Source of the DNA: Clostridiales bacterium
Lineage (GTDB): Bacteria; Bacillota; Clostridia; Oscillospirales; Oscillospiraceae
Assembly: GCA_022785125.1 (NCBI GenBank)
Contig: JALFRA010000041.1
Coordinates: forward strand, 1-36,507
DNA length: 36,507 nucleotides
Reading direction: 5' to 3'
Shown here: one piece after another, positions 7,203-14,791 of the stretch
Numbering within the stretch: position 1 is the first letter of the stretch
Layout: every line of letters begins with the position of its first letter
Notes under the pieces: model-generated
The model's input: only the letters and a program-made list of their open reading frames with translations
Database searches by the model: none
What the model was told of the DNA's origin: nothing
Made by a program: the position numbers and the translations under genes

Positions 7203-9353
7203 TTACTTAATGGGCTCGCCGGCCTCTTTCTTGGCCTTGATCTCCCGGAGGGCATCGCGGTAGGACAGGTTGACACGGCCCTTCTCGTCGATATCGGTGA
7301 CCTTGACCCAGATCATATCGCCGATGTTGACCACATCCTCCACCTTCTCCACCCGGCGCTCGGCCAGCTTGGAGATGTGGACCATGCCGTCCTTGCCGGG
7401 AGCCAGCTCCACGAAGGCGCCGAACTGCAGGATGCGGACCACCTTGCCGTAGTACAGCTGGCCCACCTCGGGCACGAACACGATGGTCTCGATGGTCTTC
7501 TTGGCGGCGTCGCAGGAGGCCTTGTCGGTACCGGCAATGTAGATGGTGCCGTCGTCCTCGATGTCGATCTTGGCGCCGGTGTCGGCGCAGATCTTCTGGA
7601 TCACCTTGCCGCCGGAGCCGATGACCTCGCGGATCTTGTCCACGTCGATCTTCATCTTCACCATCTTGGGAGCGGTGTCGGCCACATCCTCACGGGGCTT
7701 GGAGATGCAGGGCAGCATGATCTCGTCCAGAATGGCGTAACGGGCGTCCTTGGTGATCTCCAGGGCTTCCTTGATGATCTCATGGGACAGGCCGTCGTTC
7801 TTGATGTCCATCTGGATGGCGGTGATACCGGCCTTGGTGCCGGCCACCTTGAAGTCCATCTCGCCGTGGAAGTCCTCCACGCCCTGGATGTCGATGAAAG
7901 TGGTGAAGCCGCCGTCGTCGTCCTGGATCAGGCCGCAGGAGATGCCGGCCACGGGGGCGGAGATGGGCACGCCGGCGTCCATCAGGGCCAGAGTGGAGCC
8001 GCAGATGGAGCCCTGAGAGGTGGAGCCGTTGGAAGAGAGGACCTCGGACACCACGCGGATGGCGTAGGGGAACTCCTCCACAGGGGGAATGACGGGCTCC
8101 AGAGCCCGCTCGGCCAGAGCGCCGTGGCCCTTCTCACGCCGGTTGGTGGAGCGGGCGGCACGGGCCTCGCCCACGGAGTAGGAGGGGAAGTTGTAGTGGT
8201 GCATATACCGTCTCTCCTCTTCCTCCCAGATGGTGTCCAGCTTCTGGGCGGCGGAGAGGGTGTTCAGGGTACACACGGACAGGACCTGGGTCTGACCGCG
8301 GGTGAACAGGCCGGAGCCGTGGACGCGGGGCAGCACGCCCACCTCGGCGGCCAGGGGACGGATCTCGTTCTTGGCGCGGCCGTCCACACGGTGGCCTTCC
8401 AGCAGCCAGGCCTTGACGATCTTCTTCTGGAACTTGTAGGTGATCTCCTCCAGGTACTTGTCCATCTCGGGATAGTCCTCCAGGAAGAGCTCATGCCAAT
8501 GCTCGATGAGGGCGTTCCAGCGCTCCTCACGGATGTTCTTGTCGTCGGTGTCCATGGCGGCCTTGGCCTCGTCCATGGTGGCCTCCACGATCTTGTCAAA
8601 CAGCTCCTGATCGAAGTCGGCGTGATCGTAGGTCATCTTCTCCTTGCCGATCTCGGCCACGATCTGGTTGATGAAGGCCACCTGGGCGCGGATCTCCTCG
8701 TGGGCCTTGATGATGGCGTCATACATAATGTCGTCGGGCAGCTCCTTGGCGCCGGCCTCGATCATGATGACCTTCTTGTCGGTGGCGGCCACGGTCAGAT
8801 CCAGCTGGGAAGCGTGCTTCTGCTCATTAGTGGGGTTGAAGACGATCTGGCCGTCCACATAGCCCACCTCCAGGCAGCCGATGGGGCCGGCCCAGGGAAT
8901 GGGGGAGAAGGCCAGGCAGGCGGACACGCCGATCATGGCGGTGACCTCGGGAGAGCAGTCCCGGTCCACGCTCATGACGGTGGCGGTGACCACCACGTCG
9001 TTGCGGAAGTCGTAGGGGAACAGGGGCCGGATGGACCGGTCGATGACACGGCTGGCCAGCACGGCGGGCAGCGAGGGCTGACCCTCACGGCGCATGAAGG
9101 ATCCGGGGATGCGGCCCACAGCGTACAGCTTCTCCTCAAAGTCCACGCTCAGAGGGAAGAAGTCCACGCCGTCCCGGGGACGGGGGGACACAGTAACAGC
9201 CACCATAACGGTGGTCTCGCCGTAGGTCACCATGGCGGAGGCAGCGGCCAGCTCGGCCACCTTGCCCACCTCGATGGTCAGGGGACGGCCCGCCACCTCA
9301 GTCTTGTACACATGACGGTTGGTGAATTCCTTGTGCTTGATCACGGTTGACAT
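7203..9353 (-). CDS. pnp: Polyribonucleotide nucleotidyltransferase (PNPase)
   Basis: A 716-residue protein of usual PNPase length. Two RNase PH folds are separated by an all-helical domain; the second carries GSSTSQGSICGSTLALMDAG-like phosphorolytic residues (here SNGSTSQGSICGSTLALMD). A KH domain (around IREVIGSGGKVIQKI) and a C-terminal S1 domain (YYGKVVRILQFGAFVEL ... GMVHISKL) bind RNA. It degrades RNA 3' to 5' using phosphate as a trimer in the degradosome. ATG 9353 is chosen because AAAGGAGG lies about eight bases upstream; the upstream ATG at 9374 overlaps that site. It follows rpsO, the classical rpsO-pnp order. A long leader stem-loop precedes it, suggesting post-transcriptional autocontrol as in enterobacteria, though the mechanism here is inferred. 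Confidence 0.97.
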   Translation of the reverse strand: MSTVIKHKEFTNRHVYKTEVAGRPLTIEVGKVAELAAASAMVTYGETTVMVAVTVSPRPRDGVDFFPLSVDFEEKLYAVGRIPGSFMRREGQPSLPAVLASRVIDRSIRPLFPYDFRNDVVVTATVMSVDRDCSPEVTAMIGVSACLAFSPIPWAGPIGCLEVGYVDGQIVFNPTNEQKHASQLDLTVAATDKKVIMIEAGAKELPDDIMYDAIIKAHEEIRAQVAFINQIVAEIGKEKMTYDHADFDQELFDKIVEATMDEAKAAMDTDDKNIREERWNALIEHWHELFLEDYPEMDKYLEEITYKFQKKIVKAWLLEGHRVDGRAKNEIRPLAAEVGVLPRVHGSGLFTRGQTQVLSVCTLNTLSAAQKLDTIWEEEERRYMHHYNFPSYSVGEARAARSTNRREKGHGALAERALEPVIPPVEEFPYAIRVVSEVLSSNGSTSQGSICGSTLALMDAGVPISAPVAGISCGLIQDDDGGFTTFIDIQGVEDFHGEMDFKVAGTKAGITAIQMDIKNDGLSHEIIKEALEITKDARYAILDEIMLPCISKPREDVADTAPKMVKMKIDVDKIREVIGSGGKVIQKICADTGAKIDIEDDGTIYIAGTDKASCDAAKKTIETIVFVPEVGQLYYGKVVRILQFGAFVELAPGKDGMVHISKLAERRVEKVEDVVNIGDMIWVKVTDIDEKGRVNLSYRDALREIKAKKEAGEPIK

Positions 9354-9383
9354 GGGGAAAATCCTCCTTTTCATTGGTGTTTC

Positions 9384-9480
9384 CCCACCCGCCAGAGCCT
9401 GACTCTTTTAGCACTTGAATCCGGGTCCGCAGGCCGTCAGGCCCAGATTCAACTGCTAAAAGTACGCTCTGAGGAGTGGG
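9384..9480 (-). promoter_or_regulatory. Long stem-loop in the pnp leader
   Basis: Paired blocks, outermost to innermost: CCCAC 9384-9388/GTGGG 9476-9480; AGAGC 9394-9398/GCTCT 9466-9470; CTTTTAGCA 9405-9413/TGCTAAAAG 9454-9462; then TTGAATC-type 7-bp pairs around one mismatch, closing on a GC-rich loop. The RNA would form a nearly continuous stem of more than 25 pairs, ending about 30 bases before the pnp start. In E. coli a pnp-leader stem is cut by RNase III and then bound by PNPase. This structure is placed the same way, but function is inferred. Confidence 0.6.
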
Positions 9481-9484
9481 AAGA

Positions 9485-9514
9485 AGGGGTGGCACGGAGG
9501 TCCGCGCCACCCCT
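9485..9514 (-). terminator. Strong stem-loop between rpsO and pnp
   Basis: AGGGGTGGC and GCCACCCCT with inner CGGA/TCCG form a stem of about 13-14 pairs, including one G-U pair on the minus strand. It is followed there only by TTCTT, so termination would be partial. It could set the rpsO:pnp mRNA ratio or be a 3' stabiliser of rpsO mRNA. Confidence 0.45.
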
Positions 9515-9710
9515 GTTTCGTTGTTGTCACGCTGCGCGCCTCGTTTCCGGGTGCTCCGCGCTTGGTGTCACGCTTCCATCACGCTGCGCGCCCTCCGCGA
9601 CGGCCAACTGCTCAACACTCCGCCGAAAATGCCGCCGGGCTTCGCCCGACCTGTTTTTCGGTCTGCGTGTTTCGCTGTTGCCCTGCTCACGGGCGCTCCA
9701 CGCTTGGTTC
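9515..9710. other. Non-coding rpsO-pnp spacer with internal direct repeats
   Basis: No credible gene. TCACGCTGCGCGCC occurs twice, with starts about 56 bp apart (around 9530 and 9586). A second motif, roughly GGGYGCTCCRCGCTTGGT, also occurs twice (around 9549 and 9689). The open frames across it on the plus strand have atypical composition and no RBS. Confidence 0.5.
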
Positions 9711-9977
9711 TTACTTACGGATGCCCAGCTTGGCAATGATGGCACGATAGCGCTCGATGTCCTTGGCCATCAGGTAGTCCAGCATCTTGCGGCGCTTACC
9801 GACCATCTTCAGCAGGCCGCGGCGGCTGTGGTTGTCGTGCTTGTGGATCTTCAGGTGCTCGGTCAGCTCCTGGATGCGGGCGGTCAGAATGGCGATCTGC
9901 ACCTCGGGAGAGCCGGTGTCAGTGGGATGAGTGCGGTTGGCTTCGATAACAGCAGTTTTTTCGTCCTTACGGATCAT
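9711..9977 (-). CDS. rpsO: 30S ribosomal protein S15
   Basis: An 88-residue protein, the usual S15 length, with the conserved TGSPEVQIA (about 22-30), [19 protein letters not shown] and KRRKMLDYL segments that contact 16S rRNA helix 22 in the platform of the 30S subunit. The start at 9977 gives the canonical N-terminus; the open frame extends upstream to 10106 only through the leader. An AAAGGTGGAA-type RBS precedes it. It is transcribed from its own extended -10 promoter, with pnp downstream. Confidence 0.97.
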   Translation of the reverse strand: MIRKDEKTAVIEANRTHPTDTGSPEVQIAILTARIQELTEHLKIHKHDNHSRRGLLKMVGKRRKMLDYLMAKDIERYRAIIAKLGIRK

Positions 9978-10083
9978 GGTTAGGTTCCACCTTTCAAAAA
10001 ATGTGCCCGCGGGCTGCGTGACCGGCCGGTGTAAGCCGGGAGACGAAGTCCGGGGTAAATACCGTCTGTTCACAGACCTAGGT
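9978..10083 (-). promoter_or_regulatory. Structured rpsO 5' leader
   Basis: About 100 bases lie between the expected transcription start and the rpsO ATG. They include a nested hairpin (AAATACC...GTCTG-TGAA-CAGAC-GGTATTT on the minus strand, around 10050-10083) and GC-rich complementary blocks (CCCGG/CCGG) further down. S15 represses its own mRNA in several bacteria through unrelated leader folds, so autocontrol is plausible. I do not recognise a specific published motif. Confidence 0.35.
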
Positions 10084-10112
10084 ATTTTATCATAGTCTGG
10101 CCCCATTGTAAA
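10084..10112 (-). promoter_or_regulatory. rpsO promoter
   Basis: On the minus strand TTTACA (10112-10107), 17-bp spacer, TAAAAT (10089-10084) with an extended TGA just upstream of the -10. This is a strong sigma-A-type promoter, as expected for a ribosomal protein gene. Confidence 0.8.
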
Positions 10113-10151
10113 GGATTCATTCGGAAAATTTGGGGTCTTTTTTTGCTTTTT

Positions 10152-11516
10152 TCAGGGGTGTAAAGCAGCCTCCGGTTCCTTCAGCCACTTGCCGAATTTG
10201 TAGTAGATCAGCAGGGCCACCGAGGTGGTGAGCCAGGTGATGGGGTAGCTGGCCTCCACCATGACGATGGTATGATATCGGGGCACCACCAGGAAGAGCC
10301 ATACCAGACGCAGGCCGCACACGCCGAAGACCGAGATGAGCATGGGCACCAGAGATTTGCCCGCGCCCCGGATGGCGCCGGGCAGCAGTTCCACCAGAAT
10401 ATAGGTAATGTAGCAGGGGGTCAGAAAGAGCACCATCTCCACGCCGATCTCCAGCACGTCGGGATCTGGGGTAAAGATGGACAGGATGGGCCTGGCCAGC
10501 AGCACCAGCAGAGCGCTCATGGCAATGGTGATGATGGCGCTCATGCCCACCGAGATCTTCACGCTCTTTTTCAGCCGGTCGTATTTGCCCGCCCCGTAAT
10601 TCTGCCCGGCAAAGGTGGTAAGGGCCTGGGACAGAGCGGTAATGGTCATCCAGAACAGGATGTCCATCTTGCCGTAGGCCGTCCAGGCGGCCACCGCGTC
10701 GGTATCAAAAGAGTTGATGAAGGATTGAATGACGATGTTGGAGGCGGAGTACATCACCGACTGGAGGGCGGTGGGCACACCTACCTTCATCATGGCGGAC
10801 ATGGGCCGCCGGTGGAGTTTGAGCTCGGTGGGGAAGAGCTGGAAGGGCGCGCCCTGGGAGCGCATGAGGGAGATGACCACCAGCACCGCCGACAGCGCCT
10901 GGGAAGCCACGGTGGCAATGGCCACACCCAGCACCTCCAGGGGGATGACCACCACCAGCAGGATGTCCAGTACGATGTTGCACAGGGATGCGGCAATGAG
11001 GAAGTACAGGGGGCGTTTGGAGTCGCCCACCGCCCGGAGCACGCCGGTGCCCATGTTATAGATCACATTGGGGATCATGCCCAGGAAATAAATTCTCTGG
11101 TACAGGATGGCCCCGGGCAGGGCGTCGGCGGTGGTGTCCATAGCCCGCAGGGCCCAGGGCGTCAGCACAAAGCCCACCACCATAAAGACGGCGCCGATGA
11201 TGACCGACAACAGCATGGCGGTGTGGACGCTCTTGTGGACCTCCTCCCCCATCCGTGCACCGTAGCGCTGGGCGATGACCACCACCGCTCCGGCGGCCAG
11301 ACCGGTGAAGATGCCCACCGTCAGGTTGACGATGACGCCGGTGGAGCCCACGGCGGCCAGGGCAACCTTGCCCACAAACCGGCCCACCACCACCGTGTCC
11401 ACCGTGTTGTACAGCTGTTGGAAGAAGGTGCCGAACCACAGGGGAAAGAAGAGCGCCAGAAGCTGCCTCCAGATAGAGCCCTGGGTAATATCGCCCACCG
11501 GTCGGGCCAGACGCAT
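10152..11516 (-). CDS. MATE family efflux transporter
   Basis: A 454-residue polytopic membrane protein with about 12 hydrophobic segments and MATE-typical sequences: GSIWRQLLALFFPLWFGTFFQQLYNTVDTVVVGRFVG near the N-terminus and a related repeat after the midpoint (VGVPTALQSVMYSASNIVIQSFINSFG-like). MATE proteins expel cationic drugs or metabolites using Na+ or H+ gradients; the substrate is not predictable. ATG 11516 follows GGAGGG at good spacing; the open frame upstream to 11600 crosses the promoter. In the uninterrupted chromosome it would lie directly downstream of rlmD. It has its own promoter and overlaps nothing. Confidence 0.9.
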   Translation of the reverse strand: MRLARPVGDITQGSIWRQLLALFFPLWFGTFFQQLYNTVDTVVVGRFVGKVALAAVGSTGVIVNLTVGIFTGLAAGAVVVIAQRYGARMGEEVHKSVHTAMLLSVIIGAVFMVVGFVLTPWALRAMDTTADALPGAILYQRIYFLGMIPNVIYNMGTGVLRAVGDSKRPLYFLIAASLCNIVLDILLVVVIPLEVLGVAIATVASQALSAVLVVISLMRSQGAPFQLFPTELKLHRRPMSAMMKVGVPTALQSVMYSASNIVIQSFINSFDTDAVAAWTAYGKMDILFWMTITALSQALTTFAGQNYGAGKYDRLKKSVKISVGMSAIITIAMSALLVLLARPILSIFTPDPDVLEIGVEMVLFLTPCYITYILVELLPGAIRGAGKSLVPMLISVFGVCGLRLVWLFLVVPRYHTIVMVEASYPITWLTTSVALLIYYKFGKWLKEPEAALHP

Positions 11517-11571
11517 GACAGATCCCTCCAAAACATAAAAAGTAAACGAATGCGGCCAGAGCCGCAAGAGG

Positions 11572-11600
11572 ATTGTACACGGTTTAGAGACAAAAGGCAA
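11572..11600 (-). promoter_or_regulatory. Promoter of the MATE gene
   Basis: On the minus strand TTGCCT (11600-11595), 17-bp spacer, TACAAT (11577-11572). The -35 lies in the tail of the hairpin at 11603-11620, so termination and initiation are adjacent. Confidence 0.65.
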
Positions 11601-11602
11601 GA

Positions 11603-11620
11603 GGGCGGCAGGCGCCGCCC
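11603..11620 (-). terminator. Terminator hairpin, originally of rlmD
   Basis: GGGCGGC (11603-11609) and GCCGCCC (11614-11620) with an AGGC loop, followed on the minus strand by TCTTGCCTTTTG. It is GC-rich host-type DNA 22 bases after the recombinase stop, in the place where the terminator of intact rlmD should be. Confidence 0.6.
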
Positions 11621-11642
11621 CCCTTGCTCAGAGGAACTTTTG

Positions 11643-13322
11643 TTATACCTCCCGGATGAGCCGGGCGGCGGTCTCGACATGTGAATCATTGTCCAAACTC
11701 AGACTCATGTTTTCTTCAATAATGGGCAGCTTGAACTTAATGGATTTCAGCCATTGTCCATTGGGCTGACGTTCCTCGAAAATCTGAACCTCAGAGATCA
11801 GTGCCTCCATAAGCTGCCGCCGCTCCTGCTCGTCCATCCTGGCGTACAGCTTATCAAAATAAATCAGCACCTTGTAGATATTGTCGCCGGTCAGCTTCTC
11901 AGCTTCAATCGCCATTTTCTTTGCTCTGGCCGCAATCAACAAGTTCTCCGTATCTTCGATTTTATCATACATCTTGTAAAGGCGATCATCAAGGTCTGTT
12001 TTACGCTTAAGGTAATGCCTGTCGTCCGGATCGAGAGAATCTATTTCTTCCATCAGCCTTGCCTTTATCGAATAGTTCTGCCTCAGTTGCTTTTCGTAGT
12101 TGGCAATTTCCTGCTCGATAGCAGCGGTATCAACTTTCATATTGATTTTTTTCTGCATGATGCCAGCAAACCTCGGATTGCTGACCAATTTCACGATGAC
12201 TTCTGCAACTGCGCTGTCCAACAATTCCTCATTGACCTGCTTGCTATAGTCGCATTTATGACCACGGGTCATACTGCGGTGTTTGCAGCCATAATAAAAG
12301 AAATCCTTATACTTTGTACCATCTGACTTGTACTTGACACTTTTGTTTCCGTACATGCCGGCACCACAAACAGGGCATTTCAGGATGCCGGAAAGAAGAT
12401 GAACCTTTGTGTCCTTACCAGGGTTGACACGCTCATACTTTTTTGCCTGTGCCAGGAGCTTTACCTGCGCTTCATGCCAGAGATCCTCAGATACGATACC
12501 CTCATGCAGCCCATCCACCAGCAGATAGTTTTCCTGTTCCACCAAGCGGTACTCGTTTCTGGTTCCATGCACCTTTTCCGTTTTACGCCTGCCATAGGAA
12601 ATCTTCCCGCAATAGACTGGGTTTTTCAGAATTCTGCGGATAAGGGAGGCATCAAACAGGGGATTTTTCCCGTTTTGACGCTGAATTTTGTGAATGCCGT
12701 GTTGCTCCAGATATTTTGCCACTCCAGTTGCACCCATATTTGTATGAACATATTGATCAAAAATGGTGCGGATGGCAACCGCCTCTTCCTCGTTAATCAG
12801 AAGCATTCCATTTTCCAGCTTGTAGCCATACGGCGCAAATCCGCCGTTCCACTTGCCCTCTCTGGCCTTTTGGATGCGGCCTTCCATGGTTTGGACACGA
12901 ATATTTTCACGCTCAATCTCCGCCACCGCCGACAAAACGGAGATCATCAATTTTCCAGCATCTTTGGAGCTGTCGATACCATCCTCCACGCAGATCAGAT
13001 TCACACCAAAATCCTGCATGACCTGTAAGGTGGAAAGCACATCCGCAGCATTTCTCCCGAAACGGGAGAGCTTGAATACCAGCACATAGGAGACGCCATC
13101 CTTGCCGCTTTTGATGTCCTCCATCATCTGGTTGAACTGGATTCTGCCTTCAATGGATTTACCAGACTTCCCGGCATCCTCGTATTCGTGGGCAATCTCA
13201 TACTCATTGAATTCAGCAAAGGATTTCATGCGGGCTTTTTGGGCGTCCAGCGAATAGCCGTCAATCTGCATGGCGGTAGATACTCTGGTATAGGTATAAA
13301 CTTTTATCTTTTCTTTTGCCAT
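11643..13322 (-). CDS. Large serine recombinase (integrase) of the integrated element
   Basis: A 559-residue protein. The resolvase catalytic domain (about 7-150) has the nucleophile in YTRVSTAMQ (S15) and FKLSRFGRNAADVL. A recombinase domain follows (about 165-270, GFAPYGYKLENG onward), then a zinc-ribbon with CPVCGAGMYG, a later C and H-x-CDY (about 310-355), and a coiled coil (about 385-470). Such enzymes integrate and excise elements by double-strand cleavage at a 2-bp core, forming 5'-phosphoserine links. The start at 13322 follows GAGGAA. The last eight codons (AARLIREV) and the stop are host-derived rlmD sequence beyond the attachment core, so the element's own coding part ends at T551. 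On the excised circle the frame would continue into the tail now on RlmD. Confidence 0.95.
   Translation of the reverse strand: MAKEKIKVYTYTRVSTAMQIDGYSLDAQKARMKSFAEFNEYEIAHEYEDAGKSGKSIEGRIQFNQMMEDIKSGKDGVSYVLVFKLSRFGRNAADVLSTLQVMQDFGVNLICVEDGIDSSKDAGKLMISVLSAVAEIERENIRVQTMEGRIQKAREGKWNGGFAPYGYKLENGMLLINEEEAVAIRTIFDQYVHTNMGATGVAKYLEQHGIHKIQRQNGKNPLFDASLIRRILKNPVYCGKISYGRRKTEKVHGTRNEYRLVEQENYLLVDGLHEGIVSEDLWHEAQVKLLAQAKKYERVNPGKDTKVHLLSGILKCPVCGAGMYGNKSVKYKSDGTKYKDFFYYGCKHRSMTRGHKCDYSKQVNEELLDSAVAEVIVKLVSNPRFAGIMQKKINMKVDTAAIEQEIANYEKQLRQNYSIKARLMEEIDSLDPDDRHYLKRKTDLDDRLYKMYDKIEDTENLLIAARAKKMAIEAEKLTGDNIYKVLIYFDKLYARMDEQERRQLMEALISEVQIFEERQPNGQWLKSIKFKLPIIEENMSLSLDNDSHVETAARLIREV
11671..11681. 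repeat. Left attachment junction core
   Basis: GTCTCGACATG. It matches the right junction GTCTCCACATG at 10 of 11 positions. The GTCTC part is identical and contains the predicted crossover dinucleotide TC at 11674-11675. To its left lies host DNA encoding the last rlmD codons. Confidence 0.75.
11691..11701. repeat. Left attP arm
   Basis: GTCCAAACTCA, the exact inverted partner of TGAGTTTGGAC at 25484-25494. On the joined circle the arms would lie 15 bp on either side of the TC dinucleotide, the symmetry expected of a serine integrase attP of about 54 bp. Confidence 0.7.
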
Positions 13323-13362
13323 CTCATTTCCTCATTCATATTGGTTTGTAAAACCTTATGTA

Positions 13363-13393
13363 TTTTCTGGAAAGCGTATCGCTCTCCAGAAAA
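13363..13393. terminator. Hairpin upstream of the recombinase gene
   Basis: TTTTCTGGA-A-AGC (13363-13375) pairs with GCT-C-TCCAGAAAA (13381-13393) around one mismatch. It sits between the mobilisation operon and the recombinase gene and ends in a T-run on the minus strand. It probably terminates the mob operon, separating relaxase from recombinase expression. Confidence 0.5.
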
Positions 13394-13423
13394 AGTTTGG
13401 ACACTTAACTCACGATTATTATA

Positions 13424-13606
13424 TCACGCTGCTTTTGAATCTTCAATGTATTTCTCGTGTGCATTTTCATCTGCATCGCATTTTTCTTTTTCTCTGTTGG
13501 CAAAAATCGGATCAGGCATAGAGTCAATGTCCAATTCCACAGCATATTTTTCAATCAGATTTGCCAGTAAAACGGCGAAGCCGTTCCACTCATCTTTCAT
13601 AGGCAT
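13424..13606 (-). CDS. Small hypothetical protein downstream of the relaxase
   Basis: A 60-residue acidic protein (begins MPMKDEWNGFAVLLANLIEK) with no recognisable domain. The start at 13606 follows GGAGG by only four bases; a second in-frame ATG at 13600 has a more usual spacing of ten. It overlaps the relaxase 3' end by 17 bp, so it is translated from the mob mRNA. The longer open frame to 13711 is an antisense-phase extension inside the relaxase gene. Small proteins of this size and place recur in clostridial mobilizable elements; a role is unknown. Confidence 0.6.
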   Translation of the reverse strand: MPMKDEWNGFAVLLANLIEKYAVELDIDSMPDPIFANREKEKCDADENAHEKYIEDSKAA

Positions 13607-14570
13607 TTGTCCTCCATTTATCCGGGCTGTGCATGTACTCTGCGAGTACCTCTTTAGGAATTCGATCCAGAACCGCCACAGCGTCTGCATAGTCCCGCCG
13701 CAACTTGGCATCGGCCAGCTGTTTCAAGGTGCTTTGCTGGGTCGCTTTCTCCAAAGACTGCTCCAGCTGTTCATTTTTCTGTTTCAGCTTTTTGTTTTCG
13801 ACGGTGGTTTCTGTGAATGCCGCCTGATACTTCTTCATGTTGCTGTGCATCTTCTCCACAGCCGGGATATACTGATCCAGCAGAGCTGTAATCTCAGCAG
13901 CTCTGCTTTTAGCATTAAACGCCCCGATCCCAGCCAGGAGTTCCTCCAGCTTGGCTTTCTGCTTGGTCAGTCGGGTCATTTCCTTAAACACTCTGGGCGG
14001 GATATGGTCACGGCCGGTTTGACTGGCGTTTTGGCCACGCTCCAGGTCGGGATATTTCCGCACCATGTGTTCCCAGAACTTGTCCTGCCACTGGGACAGC
14101 TTTTTCTTGTTGCCCAGGATTTCCTTGGCGCAGAGCCTGCCATCCGCAGTCAACGGGACAAAACAAAGGTGCATATGAGGCGTTTTCTCGTCCATATGCA
14201 CCACAGCGGATACAATCGTTTTGGGGGCTTGGTTTTGCTGAATAAAGGCCAGCGCCTCTTGAAAATAGGCTTTGATCTCGGATTTCTTCATTTTCTGAAA
14301 GAACTCCGGCGAAGCGGTCACGAGGGCTTCTACCAACCGGACGCTGTCCGACCTGGTGCGGCAGCCAGCTTCTTTGATTTGGCGTTCCGCCTCTGCTCGA
14401 TATTTCCGCTGCGGCTCGATCAGATGGAAATTATACTTGCTCCTGCTGATGTCCACATCGGGATTGCTGGCGTATTTCTCTTTGGTGCGCTCGTTGTGGG
14501 CTTCAATGTTCCCGATCTCTGGCCCTTTGTACTTGGCAAAGCGGAGAATGGCATACTGCGGCTTGCTCAT
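13590..14570 (-). CDS. MobV/Pre-family relaxase
   Basis: A 326-residue protein with the MobV histidine signature HMDEKTPHMH (about 124-133; the HxDExTPHxH motif) that binds the metal ion for oriT nicking. Upstream, HNERTKEKYASNPDVD and SKYNFHL match the conserved N-terminal Mob/Pre motif. The C-terminal third is a predicted coiled coil (KMHSNMKKYQAAF...LEQSLEKA). MobV relaxases nick oriT and pilot single-stranded DNA to a helper conjugation pore. The start at 14570 overlaps the HTH gene stop by four bases (ATGA). It is slightly shorter than plasmid Pre proteins (about 400 residues), mainly in the C-terminal part. Confidence 0.92.
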   Translation of the reverse strand: MSKPQYAILRFAKYKGPEIGNIEAHNERTKEKYASNPDVDISRSKYNFHLIEPQRKYRAEAERQIKEAGCRTRSDSVRLVEALVTASPEFFQKMKKSEIKAYFQEALAFIQQNQAPKTIVSAVVHMDEKTPHMHLCFVPLTADGRLCAKEILGNKKKLSQWQDKFWEHMVRKYPDLERGQNASQTGRDHIPPRVFKEMTRLTKQKAKLEELLAGIGAFNAKSRAAEITALLDQYIPAVEKMHSNMKKYQAAFTETTVENKKLKQKNEQLEQSLEKATQQSTLKQLADAKLRRDYADAVAVLDRIPKEVLAEYMHSPDKWRTNAYER

Positions 14571-14785
14571 ACTCTGTCCCTCCGTTTCTGCCAGATCAGG
14601 TCATAGCCCAGCACGTCGGCCAGCTCCACGACCTCCTTGTAGCGAATAGATTCCCGCTGGAGCTTGGCCGACAGGTTGGAAACACAGTCCGACCAGTCGT
14701 ATTCTTCATGGAGCAGGTCAACTACCTCTTGCATGGTGTATCCCGCCCGGACGATCTGCGCCTTAATCTCGTTGCGTACCGTCAT
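14567..14785 (-). CDS. Small HTH accessory protein of the mob operon
   Basis: A 72-residue protein with an XRE-like fold in outline (IRAGYTMQEVVDLL ... LSAKLQRESIRYKEVVELADVLGYDL). Proteins of this type precede mob genes in many clostridial elements and are often mislabelled as flavin oxidoreductases, which this is not. ATG 14785 is ten bases after AGGAGG; the TTG at 14791 is too close to it. It is likely an oriT-binding accessory factor or autoregulator, since it is the first gene after the oriT-like region and is coupled (ATGA) to the relaxase. Confidence 0.75.
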   Translation of the reverse strand: MTVRNEIKAQIVRAGYTMQEVVDLLHEEYDWSDCVSNLSAKLQRESIRYKEVVELADVLGYDLIWQKRRDRV

Positions 14786-14791
14786 AATCAA

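Noticed and set aside
7119-9350. 743-codon open frame on the plus strand opposite pnp
   Set aside because: It is the mirror of the PNPase frame in GC-rich DNA; the translation is His/Gly/Leu/Asp-rich and has no RBS or domain.
9476-9983. Overlapping plus-strand frames in the rpsO-pnp spacer
   Set aside because: Arg/Ala/Cys-rich translations of repeated GC-rich spacer DNA; no RBS, and antisense to rpsO.
10272-11684. 470-codon plus-strand open frame opposite the MATE gene
   Set aside because: Composition is His/Gly/Gln-rich, an antisense artefact of a GC-rich membrane protein gene.
13388-13399. Third copy of the attP arm (GTTTGGACAC)
   Set aside because: Only about seven bases match and it is not near a junction; chance match is likely.
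14567-14785. Annotation of the small mob-operon protein as a flavin oxidoreductase
   Set aside because: At 72 residues with an HTH-like pattern it cannot be an enzyme of that family; the label is a known carry-over error for such proteins.
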